From the NCBI GenBank assembly GCA_009760855.2, contig WPIO01000005.1, forward strand, positions 10,755,001-10,819,000: a stretch of DNA of 64,000 nucleotides. The letters are read 5' to 3'. Under the pieces are notes generated by a model that saw nothing but the letters and a program-made list of their open reading frames with translations, did no database searches and had not been told where the DNA came from. Below are positions 49,060 through 55,587 of the stretch, piece after piece; position 1 is the first letter of the stretch; the number at the start of each line of letters is the position of its first letter. Both the position numbers and the translations under genes were made by a program. The stretch is from Cristatella mucedo. Taxonomy: Eukaryota; Bryozoa; Phylactolaemata; Cristatellidae.

Positions 49060-50136
49060 TATATATATATATATATATACATATATAGAGAGAGACAGAG
49101 AATAACTGAGTACACCTGGCCCGTGTGCCACCTGTGTGATACAAATATACTTACAGGTGGCACACAAACCATTTTTCCCAGTTACTCATGGCTGCTACTG
49201 CTCTAATATTTGATACTTACTACCCTGACTATGTTCCTACGATTATTCTCCAACATCAAAAATGCTTCTCTCTTTACTTTTGCTCTTTCAAGATGTTCAT
49301 GTGCGTGGTAGGATAACAAGTGGCTAGCAAACGCCATTCCTGCTCAGACGGCTTTGCAGAAGTTCCCTTCCTGTATAAAAACCCGTTGGTACTCAAGACT
49401 TAGCAGCACTACCGACAGACATAAATTACAGTCGCCCGATATAAATTAATTGGCATGACAGGAAAAAAGCAGAGTGGTCACCTAATTACACGATGGCAAA
49501 AAGAGTAAGAAGGCAAGTTTTAAAAGGCCAAAGCGATGGCGTTACGGTAGACACAGTACGAGAAACACTGCGACCAAAACTGAACTACACAAGTAAGATG
49601 GCTCACGGTCTTAGATCTTTGAAGGGAACAAATGAAAGATGACAAAGGCATCGTCGTTACCGAGTTCCCCTCCTGAGTTGTTTCTCCTGTCCTTTTTAAA
49701 TCTAGATAGAACGGAAAATGGCAGGCAACATGGTAATAAGCACCGGTACCTTCTGTTAAGCTAATAAGCTCCTTCAGATCTGTTCTTAGCTTGTGAAGCT
49801 CTTCTACATCTGTGCCGGAAGATGATATCGCTTGGTCAACTTGTTGCAGCTATAACAATTTAGAGTAAAAAATAAAGTGCAGGCCAGCTGATTTGTCAGC
49901 CTCTCATTTATATAGCGGCAGAAGAACCTTAGCGGCTATCAATTCCGCTCGAGCGACTCTGAATTATCTACGAAATTATTAACGAGCTGGTGATTCATAA
50001 AAAAATCTCGACACCGGGCTGAGCTCACTGCTTTTCGATCGCTCGAGCTGTGGACCAACACAAAGACTAGCAAAAGCGGCGCATCTACCTGCAGCTTGTA
50101 GTCAACTATAGCTGTCCTCAGTGAATCCTCGTCCAT
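22117..50136 (-). CDS. ZGPAT: ZGPAT orthologue: CCCH zinc finger, Tudor-like and G-patch protein
   Basis: Supported coding exons, 5' to 3': 50136-50089, 49849-49750, 47191-47097, 44208-43822 (or 43843), 42211-42114, 38708-38639, 36328 (or 36302)-36097, 34424-34285, 33199-33091, 31098-30916 and 22338-22117. The start MDEDSL, the coiled-coil LKELISLTE, the CCCH finger (C226, C234, C242, H246, on the longer exon choices), the Tudor-like GDRCLARYDDGVWY, GGWEAHTR plus the G-patch GIASKLMSKMGYVSGRGLG, the linker HGVFDFLNR and the C-terminal coiled coil ending RKKMTVF all align in order with human ZGPAT. Human ZGPAT is nuclear; it represses transcription through NuRD, and its G-patch binds the helicase DHX15. 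At least one exon between 30916 and 22338 is unresolved, because exon 10 ends in phase 1 and the last exon starts in phase 0. The supported length, about 560 residues, is slightly above the human 531. Confidence 0.9.
22748..22850 (+). repeat. SINE-A copy, partial
   Basis: The head ggtttggcccagtgatagga, then aagtgcctggatggagatta and a gcgctatacaactt tail; the middle of the tRNA-like part is missing. Confidence 0.65.
23005..23115 (+). repeat. LINE 3' tail fragment
   Basis: tttgcagcaaatgtaaagcg, then agagattgagttctctgagg and a CTT/ATT run; only the 3' end of the LINE is present. Confidence 0.8.
23620..24425 (+). mobile_element. Tc1/mariner transposase relic
   Basis: Scattered plus-strand frames give blocks typical of Tc1 transposases: a helix-turn-helix end TVRRRTLSGHSLRRRVGKRK, ARDRALTRQ, FDGGRVMIW (second strand of the catalytic fold), QLDNDPKQTAKA (catalytic Asp block) and WPNQSPDQRPIEHL (final Glu block) near 24277-24318. 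Stops and frameshifts make it a pseudogene. It sits in the ZGPAT 3' intron on the opposite strand. Confidence 0.8.
24541..24700 (-). repeat. SINE-B copy
   Basis: Reverse strand: gtgagccgtaatggctcact head, aggttcgaatcttgtgg B-box region and cgatcctttatcgccactgc body, close to the 18.6-kb copy. It abuts the 3' side of the Tc1 relic. Confidence 0.85.
24913..24969. repeat. (TG)n microsatellite
   Basis: About 28 uninterrupted TG units, followed by tatacacac. Confidence 0.95.
25195..25560 (-). mobile_element. Possible DNA-transposon relic, Tc1-like
   Basis: The reverse strand reads LTLTTWPSQSSDLSPI near 25330-25380, resembling the WPSQSPDLNPIE block of Tc1 transposases. The rest is degraded and could be a non-autonomous derivative. 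Confidence 0.35.
26420..27040. other. Unassigned region with long overlapping open frames
   Basis: A 206-codon frame runs on the reverse strand, and a 189-codon frame (26694-27263) overlaps it on the plus strand. Both are Ser/Arg/Ala-rich with a poly-Ser or poly-Leu run from a CAG-type repeat near 26840-26865. Neither resembles a family I know, and the plus frame runs on into a LINE tail. They are most likely chance frames in GC-richer sequence. Confidence 0.3.
27058..27135 (-). repeat. LINE 3' tail fragment
   Basis: ataataatgatgcatttgat, then gcgccctcagagaactc and tttctaggcactttac: the reverse complement of the LINE tail, degraded. Confidence 0.7.
27903..28020 (+). repeat. SINE-A copy, diverged
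   Basis: gcgagctcgagccctgtgg (B-box region), then gatagagatttagttctcgt and a gggcgttttatagat tail; the A-box half is degraded. Confidence 0.6.
28255..28307. repeat. (AC)n microsatellite
   Basis: About 26 uninterrupted AC units. Confidence 0.95.
29134..29588. mobile_element. TIR-bearing non-autonomous element (MITE-like), unclassified
   Basis: The left end has ggacaattcgtcgcaggac and the right end its reverse complement gtcctgcgacgaattgtcc, each just inside an acggt/accgt terminus. Further short ggacaattcg-like units recur inside both ends (29174-29207, 29505-29560). The centre is AT-rich with no coding capacity. No clear target duplication was found, so the superfamily is open. Confidence 0.65.
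30180..30343. repeat. (GAGT)n passing into (GAGG)n tetranucleotide array
   Basis: About 16 GAGT units (to about 30246) change to about 24 GAGG units with one interruption near 30290. All purine on one strand from 30245 on, which can form triplex DNA. Confidence 0.95.
30592..30740 (-). repeat. SINE-B copy, diverged
   Basis: It keeps the order of SINE-B blocks (ccagctaattcaacactctt, then agcagaagagctttagtggc and cgtgaagagagagcacctta) with many substitutions, so it is older than the 18.6- and 24.5-kb copies. Confidence 0.65.
30916..31098 (-). CDS. ZGPAT: ZGPAT coding exon 10: post-G-patch linker
   Basis: The acceptor is tacgtctgtag and the donor gtatga (phase 1 in and out). It encodes GKSLDKIMQLKERMG, a basic KRPRHG stretch and VFDFLNRTFSGSKK, matching GKSLDQ and NVFDFLNEKL of human ZGPAT. 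Confidence 0.93.
32056..32325. mobile_element. Non-autonomous hAT-like element with 8-bp target duplication
   Basis: Ends are cagtgacggagccag and, at the other side, ctggctccgccaatg, imperfect inverted repeats of the hAT type CAGTGGCGGAGCCAG. Flanking 8-mers are tctctagg (32048-32055) and tttctagg (32326-32333), seven of eight identical, as expected of a hAT duplication. The interior has no open frame of note but contains two copies of a gttttgcaggt-type unit (32250-32290). It lies in ZGPAT intron 9. Confidence 0.8.
32422..32550 (-). repeat. SINE-A copy, diverged
   Basis: attcatttgtatatcactct tail, gctcgagcccacgatctcag B-box region and ctctggaccaaaccag head, read on the reverse strand. Confidence 0.7.
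33091..33199 (-). CDS. ZGPAT: ZGPAT coding exon 9: G-patch domain
   Basis: The acceptor is ttgaatttacag and the donor gtgagc (phase 0 in, 1 out). It encodes GIASKLMSKMGYVSGRGLGR then LEPVPILRLPK, a complete G-patch core with the invariant Gly pattern. G-patches activate DEAH-box helicases, DHX15 in the human homologue. Confidence 0.95.
33270..33945 (-). mobile_element. CR1/L2-like LINE fragment, diverged subfamily
   Basis: Reverse-strand pieces include MVQNSAAWLACQGRHN, then LTDLLWLLGKQLIDLRFYLS (compare DLHWLPVKQRIDFKVLSLT), and a 3' tail with a short interrupted AAT run near 33280. It differs more from the main family than other copies. It lies in ZGPAT intron 8. Confidence 0.7.
34285..34424 (-). 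CDS. ZGPAT: ZGPAT coding exon 8: linker to the G-patch
   Basis: The acceptor is cgtgttgtag and the donor gtaagc (phase 1 in, 0 out). It encodes an acidic Ser/Asn/Pro-rich linker ending DDSGGWEAHTR, the conserved lead-in to the G-patch. Confidence 0.9.
34430..36090. other. ZGPAT intron 7
   Basis: No repeat from the families above and no exon is recognised; sequence is ordinary and AT-rich. Confidence 0.4.
36097..36328 (-). CDS. ZGPAT: ZGPAT coding exon 7: Tudor-like domain
   Basis: It encodes VGDRCLARYDDGVWYKGVVV, then an acidic loop and DAWQVMFDGYEKEEDTRVL, a Tudor-type beta-barrel sequence matching the same place in ZGPAT. The donor is gtgagt (phase 1). Two acceptors are possible: agcttttag (exon from 36328) fits the phase-0 end of exon 6 but adds hydrophobic HLHLILLI. 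The acceptor ttttaatcag (exon from 36302) looks stronger but would need an extra, unseen phase-adjusting exon. Confidence 0.88.
36335..38635. other. ZGPAT intron 6
   Basis: No classified repeat is seen. Open frames on both strands around 36790-37160 have no family resemblance. A reverse-strand segment there (reading DDCEPLPAGSFDDLVGILRR, with a gtaatg donor) looks faintly coding but has the wrong entry phase for exon 6. Confidence 0.4.
38639..38708 (-). CDS. ZGPAT: ZGPAT coding exon 6: end of the CCCH finger
   Basis: The acceptor is tcattttccag and the donor gtaact (phase 2 in, 0 out). It encodes LSHGEITKISSLREFTELAA and more, supplying the CCCH His (H246) and the conserved LR-F motif. Confidence 0.9.
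38712..40630. other. ZGPAT intron 5, unique part
   Basis: I see no exon, RNA gene or classified repeat in this stretch. Confidence 0.4.
40631..40798 (-). repeat. SINE-B copy
   Basis: Reverse strand: aggtaaggcggttacttttc head, gggtttgaatcctgcggtgg B-box region and tctttatcgccactgcaagc body. Close to the 18.6- and 24.5-kb copies. Confidence 0.8.
41957..42090 (+). repeat. SINE-A copy with a poly-C insertion
   Basis: cggttaaggtgcactccc head with an expanded C run (about 14), ctgaggtcatgggctcgaac B-box region, then gtagagactaagttcttttg and tatacaaatgaatgaatt. It ends about 24 bp from ZGPAT exon 5. Confidence 0.8.
42114..42211 (-). CDS. ZGPAT: ZGPAT coding exon 5: CCCH zinc finger, first three Cys
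   Basis: The acceptor is gccattttcag and the donor gtcagt (phase 0 in, 2 out). It encodes VRVMFLYPTQRSM then CPFYLSGTCRYGDGGEC. The fourth ligand, His, is in the next exon. Spacing to the third Cys is seven residues, two more than in human ZGPAT. Confidence 0.92.
42215..43820. other. ZGPAT intron 4
   Basis: No exon or classified repeat recognised in this 1.6 kb. Confidence 0.4.
43822..44208 (-). CDS. ZGPAT: ZGPAT coding exon 4: acidic/Ser-rich linker
   Basis: The acceptor is tatcgttttacag. It encodes a long Ser/Gly/Asp-rich acidic linker, then the conserved KAPYSHEWGGLGYYAAAIIG segment. The 3' edge is uncertain. A GT donor at 43820-43821 (cttGTTTAG) keeps phase 0 but is poor; a GC-type donor at 43841-43842 (aagGCAGGC) also keeps phase 0 and would end the exon at 43843. 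Confidence 0.88.
45597..45733 (+). repeat. SINE-A copy
   Basis: ggtccagcagttaaggtgct A-box region, gtcgtgggctcgagccctga B-box region, then gaatagagatttaattctct and gcgctatacaaatgaatt followed by ATAT. It lies in ZGPAT intron 3. Confidence 0.85.
45829..46668 (+). mobile_element. CR1/L2-like LINE fragment, broken, with 3' end
   Basis: A decayed reverse transcriptase runs from the LLDLSAVFDTTDH region through FYLSERFQSMDVNGQR and a damaged ADDT block, with several frameshifts. A 3' tail (gcaaatgtaaagcgcctaga, then ctgagggcgctttatcaagt) follows at 46560-46668 after a gap, so internal sequence is deleted. Confidence 0.75.
46680..46905 (+). repeat. Second, diverged LINE 3' fragment
   Basis: It resembles the C-terminal SYAPKAWNSLP region (aaagccaggaacccactccc), followed by a diverged tail (gcataggtaaagtgcctaaa). 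It sits directly behind the previous copy and represents another subfamily. Confidence 0.55.
47097..47191 (-). CDS. ZGPAT: ZGPAT coding exon 3
   Basis: The acceptor is tgctttcag and the donor gtaagc (phase 1 in, 0 out). It encodes SLLSLKKSQLLASFN and a polar stretch, matching the SLVSVRKSSLLAAL segment of human ZGPAT. Confidence 0.88.
47387..47665 (-). mobile_element. Ty3/gypsy-type retrotransposon fragment (reverse transcriptase end)
   Basis: The reverse strand encodes INLSLNAETCKIGKTEIPWL, GHVLSAEGIRPDP and, after a one-base frameshift, KVEAIREF. This is the conserved junction after the reverse transcriptase catalytic region of Ty3/gypsy polyproteins. No LTR, protease or integrase is seen nearby; it is an isolated broken fragment in ZGPAT intron 2. 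Confidence 0.8.
47690..48047 (+). repeat. LINE 3' end, well preserved
   Basis: It starts with the C-terminal PTCVRTSPDLTTFKMNLK region and runs through the 3' UTR (gtgctgacactgtgcatgct) to gcgctttatcaagtgcatta and about eight ATT units. It directly abuts the Ty3 fragment. Confidence 0.85.
48085..48232 (-). repeat. SINE-B copy, diverged
   Basis: ggttaattcaacagcctaat, then agcagaagaacttcaggagc and gtgcttgcagtgggcaataa follow the SINE-B order with many changes. Confidence 0.6.
49004..49090. repeat. (TA)n microsatellite
   Basis: A long AT run interrupted by acacacac near 49050, in ZGPAT intron 2. The encoded Tyr-Ile open frames are artefacts. Confidence 0.95.
49750..49849 (-). CDS. ZGPAT: ZGPAT coding exon 2: N-terminal coiled coil
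   Basis: After acceptor attgttatag it encodes LQQVDQAISSSGTDVEELHK and then LRTDLKELISLTE, the conserved helical N-terminus. The donor is gtaccg (phase 1). Confidence 0.92.
49884..50060 (-). repeat. SINE-B-like remnant filling ZGPAT intron 1
   Basis: ggccagctgatttgtcagcc, then tatagcggcagaagaacctt and agcggctatcaattccgctc match the SINE-B 3' half; the tRNA-like half is degraded. The intron is only 239 bp and is mostly this repeat. Confidence 0.6.
50089..50136 (-). CDS. ZGPAT: ZGPAT coding exon 1
   Basis: It encodes MDEDSLRTAIVDYKLQ, matching the family N-terminus. It ends in phase 0 before gtagat, and the start ATG lies at 50136-50134. Confidence 0.9.
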
Positions 50137-50370
50137 AAGCGCTGTCGTTCGGCCCTGTCCTTTGATAAGCGGCTACATGCGGCGGATAAGCTCACATTGC
50201 AAGCGGTTAGTGGGGGGGGGGGCGTCCAAAACAATCCGTTTACGACATGTCTAGTACCAGCATCCGCCATTTCCGGTTAGTAGAAGTTTGGCTTCGCATG
50301 GACACCGGTGCGGCTGACCTGACCACAGTCTGCGGAGCTGTTATACGTCGCGAACGTTTTTGCTACTACC
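50137..50370. promoter_or_regulatory. Putative bidirectional promoter of ZGPAT and FXN
   Basis: Only 234 bp separate the two divergent start codons. The segment is GC-richer than its surroundings and contains ccgccatttccgg (50264-50276). On the reverse strand this reads CCGGAAATGGCGG, an ETS core (CCGGAA) fused to a YY1 core (ATGGCGG), common in housekeeping bidirectional promoters. No TATA box is evident. A run of about ten G lies near 50212-50222. Promoter activity is inferred from arrangement and motifs. Confidence 0.65.
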
Positions 50371-50397
50371 ATGCTGAAGCCCAGGATTAGCGCAGTG
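50371..50397 (+). CDS. FXN: FXN coding exon 1 (27 nt)
   Basis: MLKPRISAV, positively charged and start-like, ending cgcagtg before gtaatg. Proposed because it keeps the frame with the acceptor at 51077 and is 234 bp from the ZGPAT start; transcript evidence is lacking. Confidence 0.65.
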
Positions 50398-51614
50398 GTA
50401 ATGGGGCTTAAATAATCCGGACTTTTCGGACTGTTGTCTAAAAATTGCACGTGTTATTGTGTTATCCTCTGGGTTGTGTAATCGGTGAGGTAGCCTGGTT
50501 GTGGGAGCTGGCAGGTACGTCGATACTTCAACCTAATTGGCGCAGGGCGTCGTCGCGGTGAACAGCCACAAAATTACCCATGGAAGTTGCGAGTGGGGTG
50601 CAGTCGAAGCGTGCTTTAGCATATGAGGGGTGTGTAAAACTTTGTCTACATTTGCAAACGCGTCTGTAGATTTGACGCTGTTGAGAATTGGAACCGGTCT
50701 GCGTTGGCTCAGTAGTTAAAGTCCATGACCGAGTTGCGACAGCTCAGCGAGACAGCTTGCAATTAATAGAGCACATCAGGATAACGGCTCTAGCGTAAGC
50801 GCTCTGGCGAGGGAATAGCGCTACAAAAATTCTCGGAGCCGTTTTACAGGTGACATGCTGAAAGTCAGAATCTTGTTCCTGAATTGATTGCAGAGACCCG
50901 TGGTCTGTGGGGGGAGGGCCACTGCAGGTTGGCGCGATTAGGGTGTTCGATTGTCCAGTTAGATCACCTCTTGGTCTGGTATTCGTTCGTATGCAGTCGA
51001 AATATTCATTCTTTGCGTTCCCTTCGAGCTCGCTCGTACGTACAGCAATGTGCTATGTGGGATCATTATCTTTGCAGGTGCTTGGTCACCTTAAAACCAG
51101 GTGCCGACAGACAGTGCTGCAGACGAATTTATCTTCATCCACCGCCGTCGCTTGCCGCCACAGTAGCCTAGCTAACACTATCTCCTGGAGCAGCTTCGGT
51201 GTCCAGCGTGAGAATGGTCAACGGTGGGGCGTGCAGATAGCTCGTTCCAAATCGGGGCAAGCCCAATCGTTTGATTTTGAACATGCTGCAGAAGAGACGC
51301 TTCAGTCCCTTTCGGAAAAACTGGAGGGCCTCGGCGATTTACCAGGCTGCCCTTCGGACTTTGACGTGGGCTACAGCTCTTCGGTTTTGACAGTAAAACT
51401 TGGTGCAGGACGTGGCACATACGTCATTAACAAGCAGGCACCCAATCTACAGCTCTGGCTGTCTTCTCCAGTCAGTGGACCGAAGCGCTACGACTTCGTT
51501 GATGGCAAGTGGTTATATAAGCATGACGGCCGAAGCCTGCACGATCTTATATCGGAGGAACTTTGTGAGATGTTTGGACCTACCGCCAGCTGCAGGAATT
51601 GTGCATACGCCTGA
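50371..51614 (+). CDS. FXN: Frataxin, mitochondrial iron-sulfur cluster assembly factor
   Basis: The model joins 50371-50397 (MLKPRISAV) to 51078-51614: 187 residues ending at TGA, phase 0, donor gtaatg and acceptor tatctttgcag. The first 60-odd residues are rich in Arg, Ser and Thr with few acids, as in a mitochondrial presequence. The core holds SSVLTVKLGAGRGTYVINKQ and LWLSSPVSGPKRYDF, followed by HDGRSLHDLI. N127, Q129, W136 and R146 align at one constant offset with human N146, Q148, W155 and R165. In the matrix, frataxin binds the NFS1-ISD11-ACP-ISCU complex and speeds Fe-S cluster synthesis. An unspliced alternative would start at the in-frame ATG 50907, 50988 or 51048; it is less likely because the spliced start gives a better presequence and sits next to the promoter. 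Confidence 0.93.
50398..51077. other. FXN: FXN intron 1
   Basis: It holds a tRNA-like stretch (gttggctcagtagttaaag near 50703-50721, A-box-like) without a clear B-box, perhaps another degraded SINE. The open frame upstream of the acceptor is probably incidental. Confidence 0.4.
51078..51614 (+). CDS. FXN: FXN exon 2: presequence remainder and whole frataxin fold
   Basis: The exon carries the rest of the targeting region and the complete alpha-beta frataxin fold in one uninterrupted frame. The first helix (EHAAEETLQSLSEKLEGL) has fewer acidic residues than in human, where this ridge binds iron. Confidence 0.93.
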   Translation: MLGHLKTRCRQTVLQTNLSSSTAVACRHSSLANTISWSSFGVQRENGQRWGVQIARSKSGQAQSFDFEHAAEETLQSLSEKLEGLGDLPGCPSDFDVGYSSSVLTVKLGAGRGTYVINKQAPNLQLWLSSPVSGPKRYDFVDGKWLYKHDGRSLHDLISEELCEMFGPTASCRNCAYA

Positions 51615-54175
51615 CTACGGTGGTCAATCGTGATTGAGTTGCTTAGTAATTGGTCGCGAGAAGAAAGCTCGATGATTGATTGACTTGGCACTCTACAACC
51701 GACTGCCAGAACGTACGTTCGCCGACTATTTAGCCTTCTGTAGATTCTGGCCTTGTGGTGGATTCCGGAATGTTTTATCGGAAATACCTATGCCCACCTT
51801 CGTTTTTTGCAGCTGTAACTATTACTGAATAGGTTACTGAAGACTATTTTGAAAAGCTTTACCTGAAAAGGCCACTGCTGCATTTATAACTTGGTGCAAA
51901 ATGTCGGTTTAAACGGTCAACATGCTGGTTTGAACGTTCGAAATCCTGGATTAATCATTATGAAACTTTTAGAGAACCTCGTATTTCCTTCGAATGTCTG
52001 CGTTGTTAAGTGTTTTGCGCTTAAACCCTTAATGAAATGCGATATGCACCGGAAATGATTGGACATTTCTGCCATGCAGTGCAATTTTTGCTGAGCTTAA
52101 CTTTATTAGTTATGGAATACAGATTTATGGTATTTCAGACTTGGAAATATAACATTCACTGTAAGTGAAGGGTGAAGTTGCCGGCAGCACGACTGATAAT
52201 GAAAGCCGAAAGTAGCCGTTACATGCGATGGTTATGAACTGACAGACAAGCCCAATGCAGGTGGGACTGGTCTCATATTCAAGAGATCCGAGTGCCCACT
52301 AGACCACCTACGAGGCAGCGGTTCGAGCAGAAAGTAATCAAAGGAGACATGACCGTTGGCATTCTTGGATTTGCTTAAAGGTGATAGGATGATCCGCTTT
52401 TAAGGAAATCGATCTAGCTCGCATGCTTAAAAAGATCGACCTGACGCTGCTGCTTGTACCAACACAACTAGCCGTTTGATCACGCTTCCTTTACAACACG
52501 TAAAGTGCCTAGAAAGCGAGTAGGTTCTCCGATGGCGCTATACACCCATTTTATTATTATTTTCAAAGCTCCAAATCGTGAACGGAAACCAAATTGCTTG
52601 AAGAGTAGTTCCAATAATTAAATTGAAAAAGACGAGTCACCAAAGCATTTGCTTACCGAAACTCAGCCAGTCATTCGTGACTGGAGACATTGTATACGAA
52701 GCTAGAGTACTGTAACACCATTTGTTTACGCATTATTATAAGGACCGGGGCGCTATTCAAGCAGCTAAGGGAAACTGTATGTATGAGTGTGTCATTACAG
52801 TCTAGAAGTGGGACATCTAAGGATTTGGATAAGACATTCAAAGGAGTATTGGTGTACTGTTTTCCACTAGCTAGAGGCATGGTCAGAAATACACGTTTCT
52901 GCAATTAGCCCATGCTAGATTCTCTGTCGGCAATAATGAACTGGGAAGTTAGGCACCCGTGCTGCCGTGCAACTCACTCACCCTGAATAGCGCCAATTCC
53001 AAGAGAATTGCTGCTGGATCATTATCCGTTATGCCGTAATATAATGGCAGCATCGACACAAATAAAACTACGATCGACCTCAGAAGGCCTGCTCAAGAGG
53101 TAGTGTAAAACATAAAGGGCGACATTTAGATATCTCTCTTGAAAAGGATACAGCAGACCGATCGTCCACATTACGGAATAATAGCATTTATAACGACACA
53201 CTTGTTTGTAATCCTCGGAGAACTTAATGTCTTTCTACGCACTTTACAAATGATGTTAAGGAGGCGTGATCACGGAGAATGGGCAGGCTTTTTTTTATAA
53301 ATAGTTAGTTTCACTCTTTGTGCTCACCTGCCGCTTAGCAAAATTCCTTACATTAACTACGGAAACAAGTATAGGAACTGACTAATCAGATGTATAGTCA
53401 TGTTTTAGCAGGCAGAAATTATATAATTTAGTATATAATAATATATGTTTTTATGTTAAAATCAGACCGCCATCAAAATTAGATTTTGTTGAGTAACCCA
53501 AGTTTTTTATTTCACTCCACAAGCACGGAGCTTTCTCTCACGCATGAGTTCAGCATGTGTATATAAGCGTTACCTCTCTATTTGCACCACTTTTGCTGGT
53601 CTCCTGGGTAGTGCATATGGGCGAGTTTAACTGACATGCATCCGGTGCCGAAGGACTGATTTCAGATCCAAAGATCAACAAGATGTATCTCACCATTGTC
53701 GAAGGAAAGCATGGTGAAGGTCATAAGGCGCGGTTCGTGCTTTTAAAGTCTTGCTTCTGGCTCGGCCTGATGATCTCAAAATGATAATAATTATATAATG
53801 ATAAAACTAACGCATTTATATATGCCTTAAGAGAGTTAAGTCTCTTTCTATACATTTAAAAGTGGCAAGAAACAAAGCCTGTCAGTTGGAGAAGATCGAG
53901 ATCAGAGATTGTATTGCTTAGGACTTTCGCCTATTTTGACTAAGTTTGTAAGTATTTCCACATGCAATGGTGGTTTGCTACCCATGAAAAATATAGCTAT
54001 TTCCGATTTGTGTTCCCTATGATATCCTATGAGGGCTCATATCGCCAAATTATTCTACTCCGACTGAGTCTTGTGATTGATGTCGTCATTGTTCCGTAAC
54101 CTGGTTAAATGCTCTTGATCACTGCAGACCGGTTGGACTCACCACATCTTGCTCTACCTATTGGTGCTGAGAGAT
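51615..54175. other. Region downstream of FXN
   Basis: No AATAAA was recognised soon after the FXN stop. LINE-tail fragments lie at 52470-52560 and 53790-53870. A 77-codon reverse frame at 52671-52904 has no family resemblance. Otherwise unclassified. Confidence 0.4.
52470..52560 (+). repeat. LINE 3' tail fragment, diverged
   Basis: gatcacgcttcctttacaac, then cgtaaagtgcctagaaagcg and a TATT-rich end; only the tail remains. Confidence 0.6.
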
Positions 54176-54177
54176 TT

Positions 54178-54325
54178 AATAATAATAATTGATTTATATA
54201 GCGCCACAAGAGAACTTAATCTCTATTCAGGCGCTTCACGTATGCATCGGGGCTCGAGCGCACGACCTCAGTCAGACCTTGGTTGGAGCGAGCCCCTTAA
54301 CCGCTGGACCGAACCAGCTCGACGA
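54178..54325 (-). repeat. SINE-A copy
   Basis: Reverse strand: ggttcggtccagcggttaag A-box region, gtgcgctcgagccccgatgc B-box region, then gaatagagattaagttctct, gcgctatataaatcaatt and ATT units. A well-kept copy. Confidence 0.85.
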
Positions 54326-54364
54326 TAGTGATGTCGTGCAGAGCGGCTGTTCATTGTAAAACTC

Positions 54365-54650
54365 AGTCCGAATGCAGTTGTAGCGCGAGTAAGCAGCAAT
54401 ATCTATTCTCCTGCTGCCGACTACGGCAATCCTTTCCAGCAGTCCTGGGCTACTACGTCACTGCTACTCACTACCTCAACCGCTCTGAAGGCTCAGCTAT
54501 GCTTCTCACTTTTTCTTTGTTGAGTGAGATGAAGTATGTTGTCTACCGAAAACCGCTGAGGCTTTGAGTGCACTATAAAAAAACTCTCCCACGTAACACC
54601 CACATAGTCTTTCTGGCTTTGCGGAGTTGCAGACGGAGATTCATTACATT
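54365..54650 (+). repeat. L2-type LINE 3' fragment, second family
   Basis: It matches 61.24-61.48 kb: both have tgctactcactacctcaac, then ctttttctttgttgagtgag and acacccacatagtctttctg-like stretches. The tail differs from the main LINE family, so this is a second LINE lineage. Confidence 0.55.
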
Positions 54651-54761
54651 ACATTACAACAAAAACGATCACAATACTAATCTCTGCCTCTCCGTTTGGA
54701 AATTTTTAATCGTTTTCGAGATTGCATTCCTAGCACCCAACTGGTCTCGCTTAATGTGAAT

Positions 54762-54815
54762 TGCCTGGATAGAGATTAAGTTCACTTAGGGAGCTATGCA
54801 AATGAATAATATTTT
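54762..54815 (+). repeat. SINE-A tail fragment
   Basis: cctggatagagattaagttc, then agggagctatgcaaatgaat: tail only. Confidence 0.6.
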
Positions 54816-55587
54816 ACGTTCAGGCATATACGTGCCTCAAGTTTTCAAAGCAAGTCTCGCTCGTTCTGCCAACCGCTTCAAGGCGGCGGAGTAACAGGTC
54901 TTCTCATATCGCCCCGCAGTACGCTTGCATTCGCGAGCTGACGGTTAATAACTTGATGGTGCTGTGATTGAGATGCATAGCTCTATACTTCTACGATCTT
55001 GGATAGTGCGATTAGATCTTAGCTCAGACTGCTACTATGCTTCTCACATGGGCGTTTGTAAAATGAAACTGCTCTTGCTATTGGTTTTTCTAGCTGTCTC
55101 GAGAGCTTAACAGTTCGTCAAATATTCATTATACGTGAACGAAAGATTCAAGAAGCCTAAGCACACGACGGCTAACGAGCCGTGAACCGTCGCTAGAGAC
55201 GCGCCCAGACGGATGGTAATTGTTTCGAGGCACATTAGTGGACGCTATTACTCTGTATATACTACGATAGAGACCGAATCTTCGGAGCAAAGTAGCCATC
55301 GTTATTTTTAAATTATATGGCCATTTCGTAAGAAGGTGACAAGCAATCTCTTTTGATTTGCGGCCGTGTCCCTCTATCTGACACGCATTCGTTCTCTATT
55401 CGCTTGCCCTCCAAGCTGCATATATTTGAAGCATCGCGTCTAGATTAATGTAATTCTCTTAATTCAGCGCTATTGGCCTGTGTCCTTAATCGCTTGCAAC
55501 TGGTGCAAAATTCGCTCATCTGGTCTGACACTAATTCCGCCTTTGCTTCTCTATCAACCATCAAATCGATTTCGAGATGTTTGTAAG

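Noticed and set aside
48923-49167. Tyr-Ile-rich membrane-like peptides
   Set aside because: They come from the TA microsatellite.
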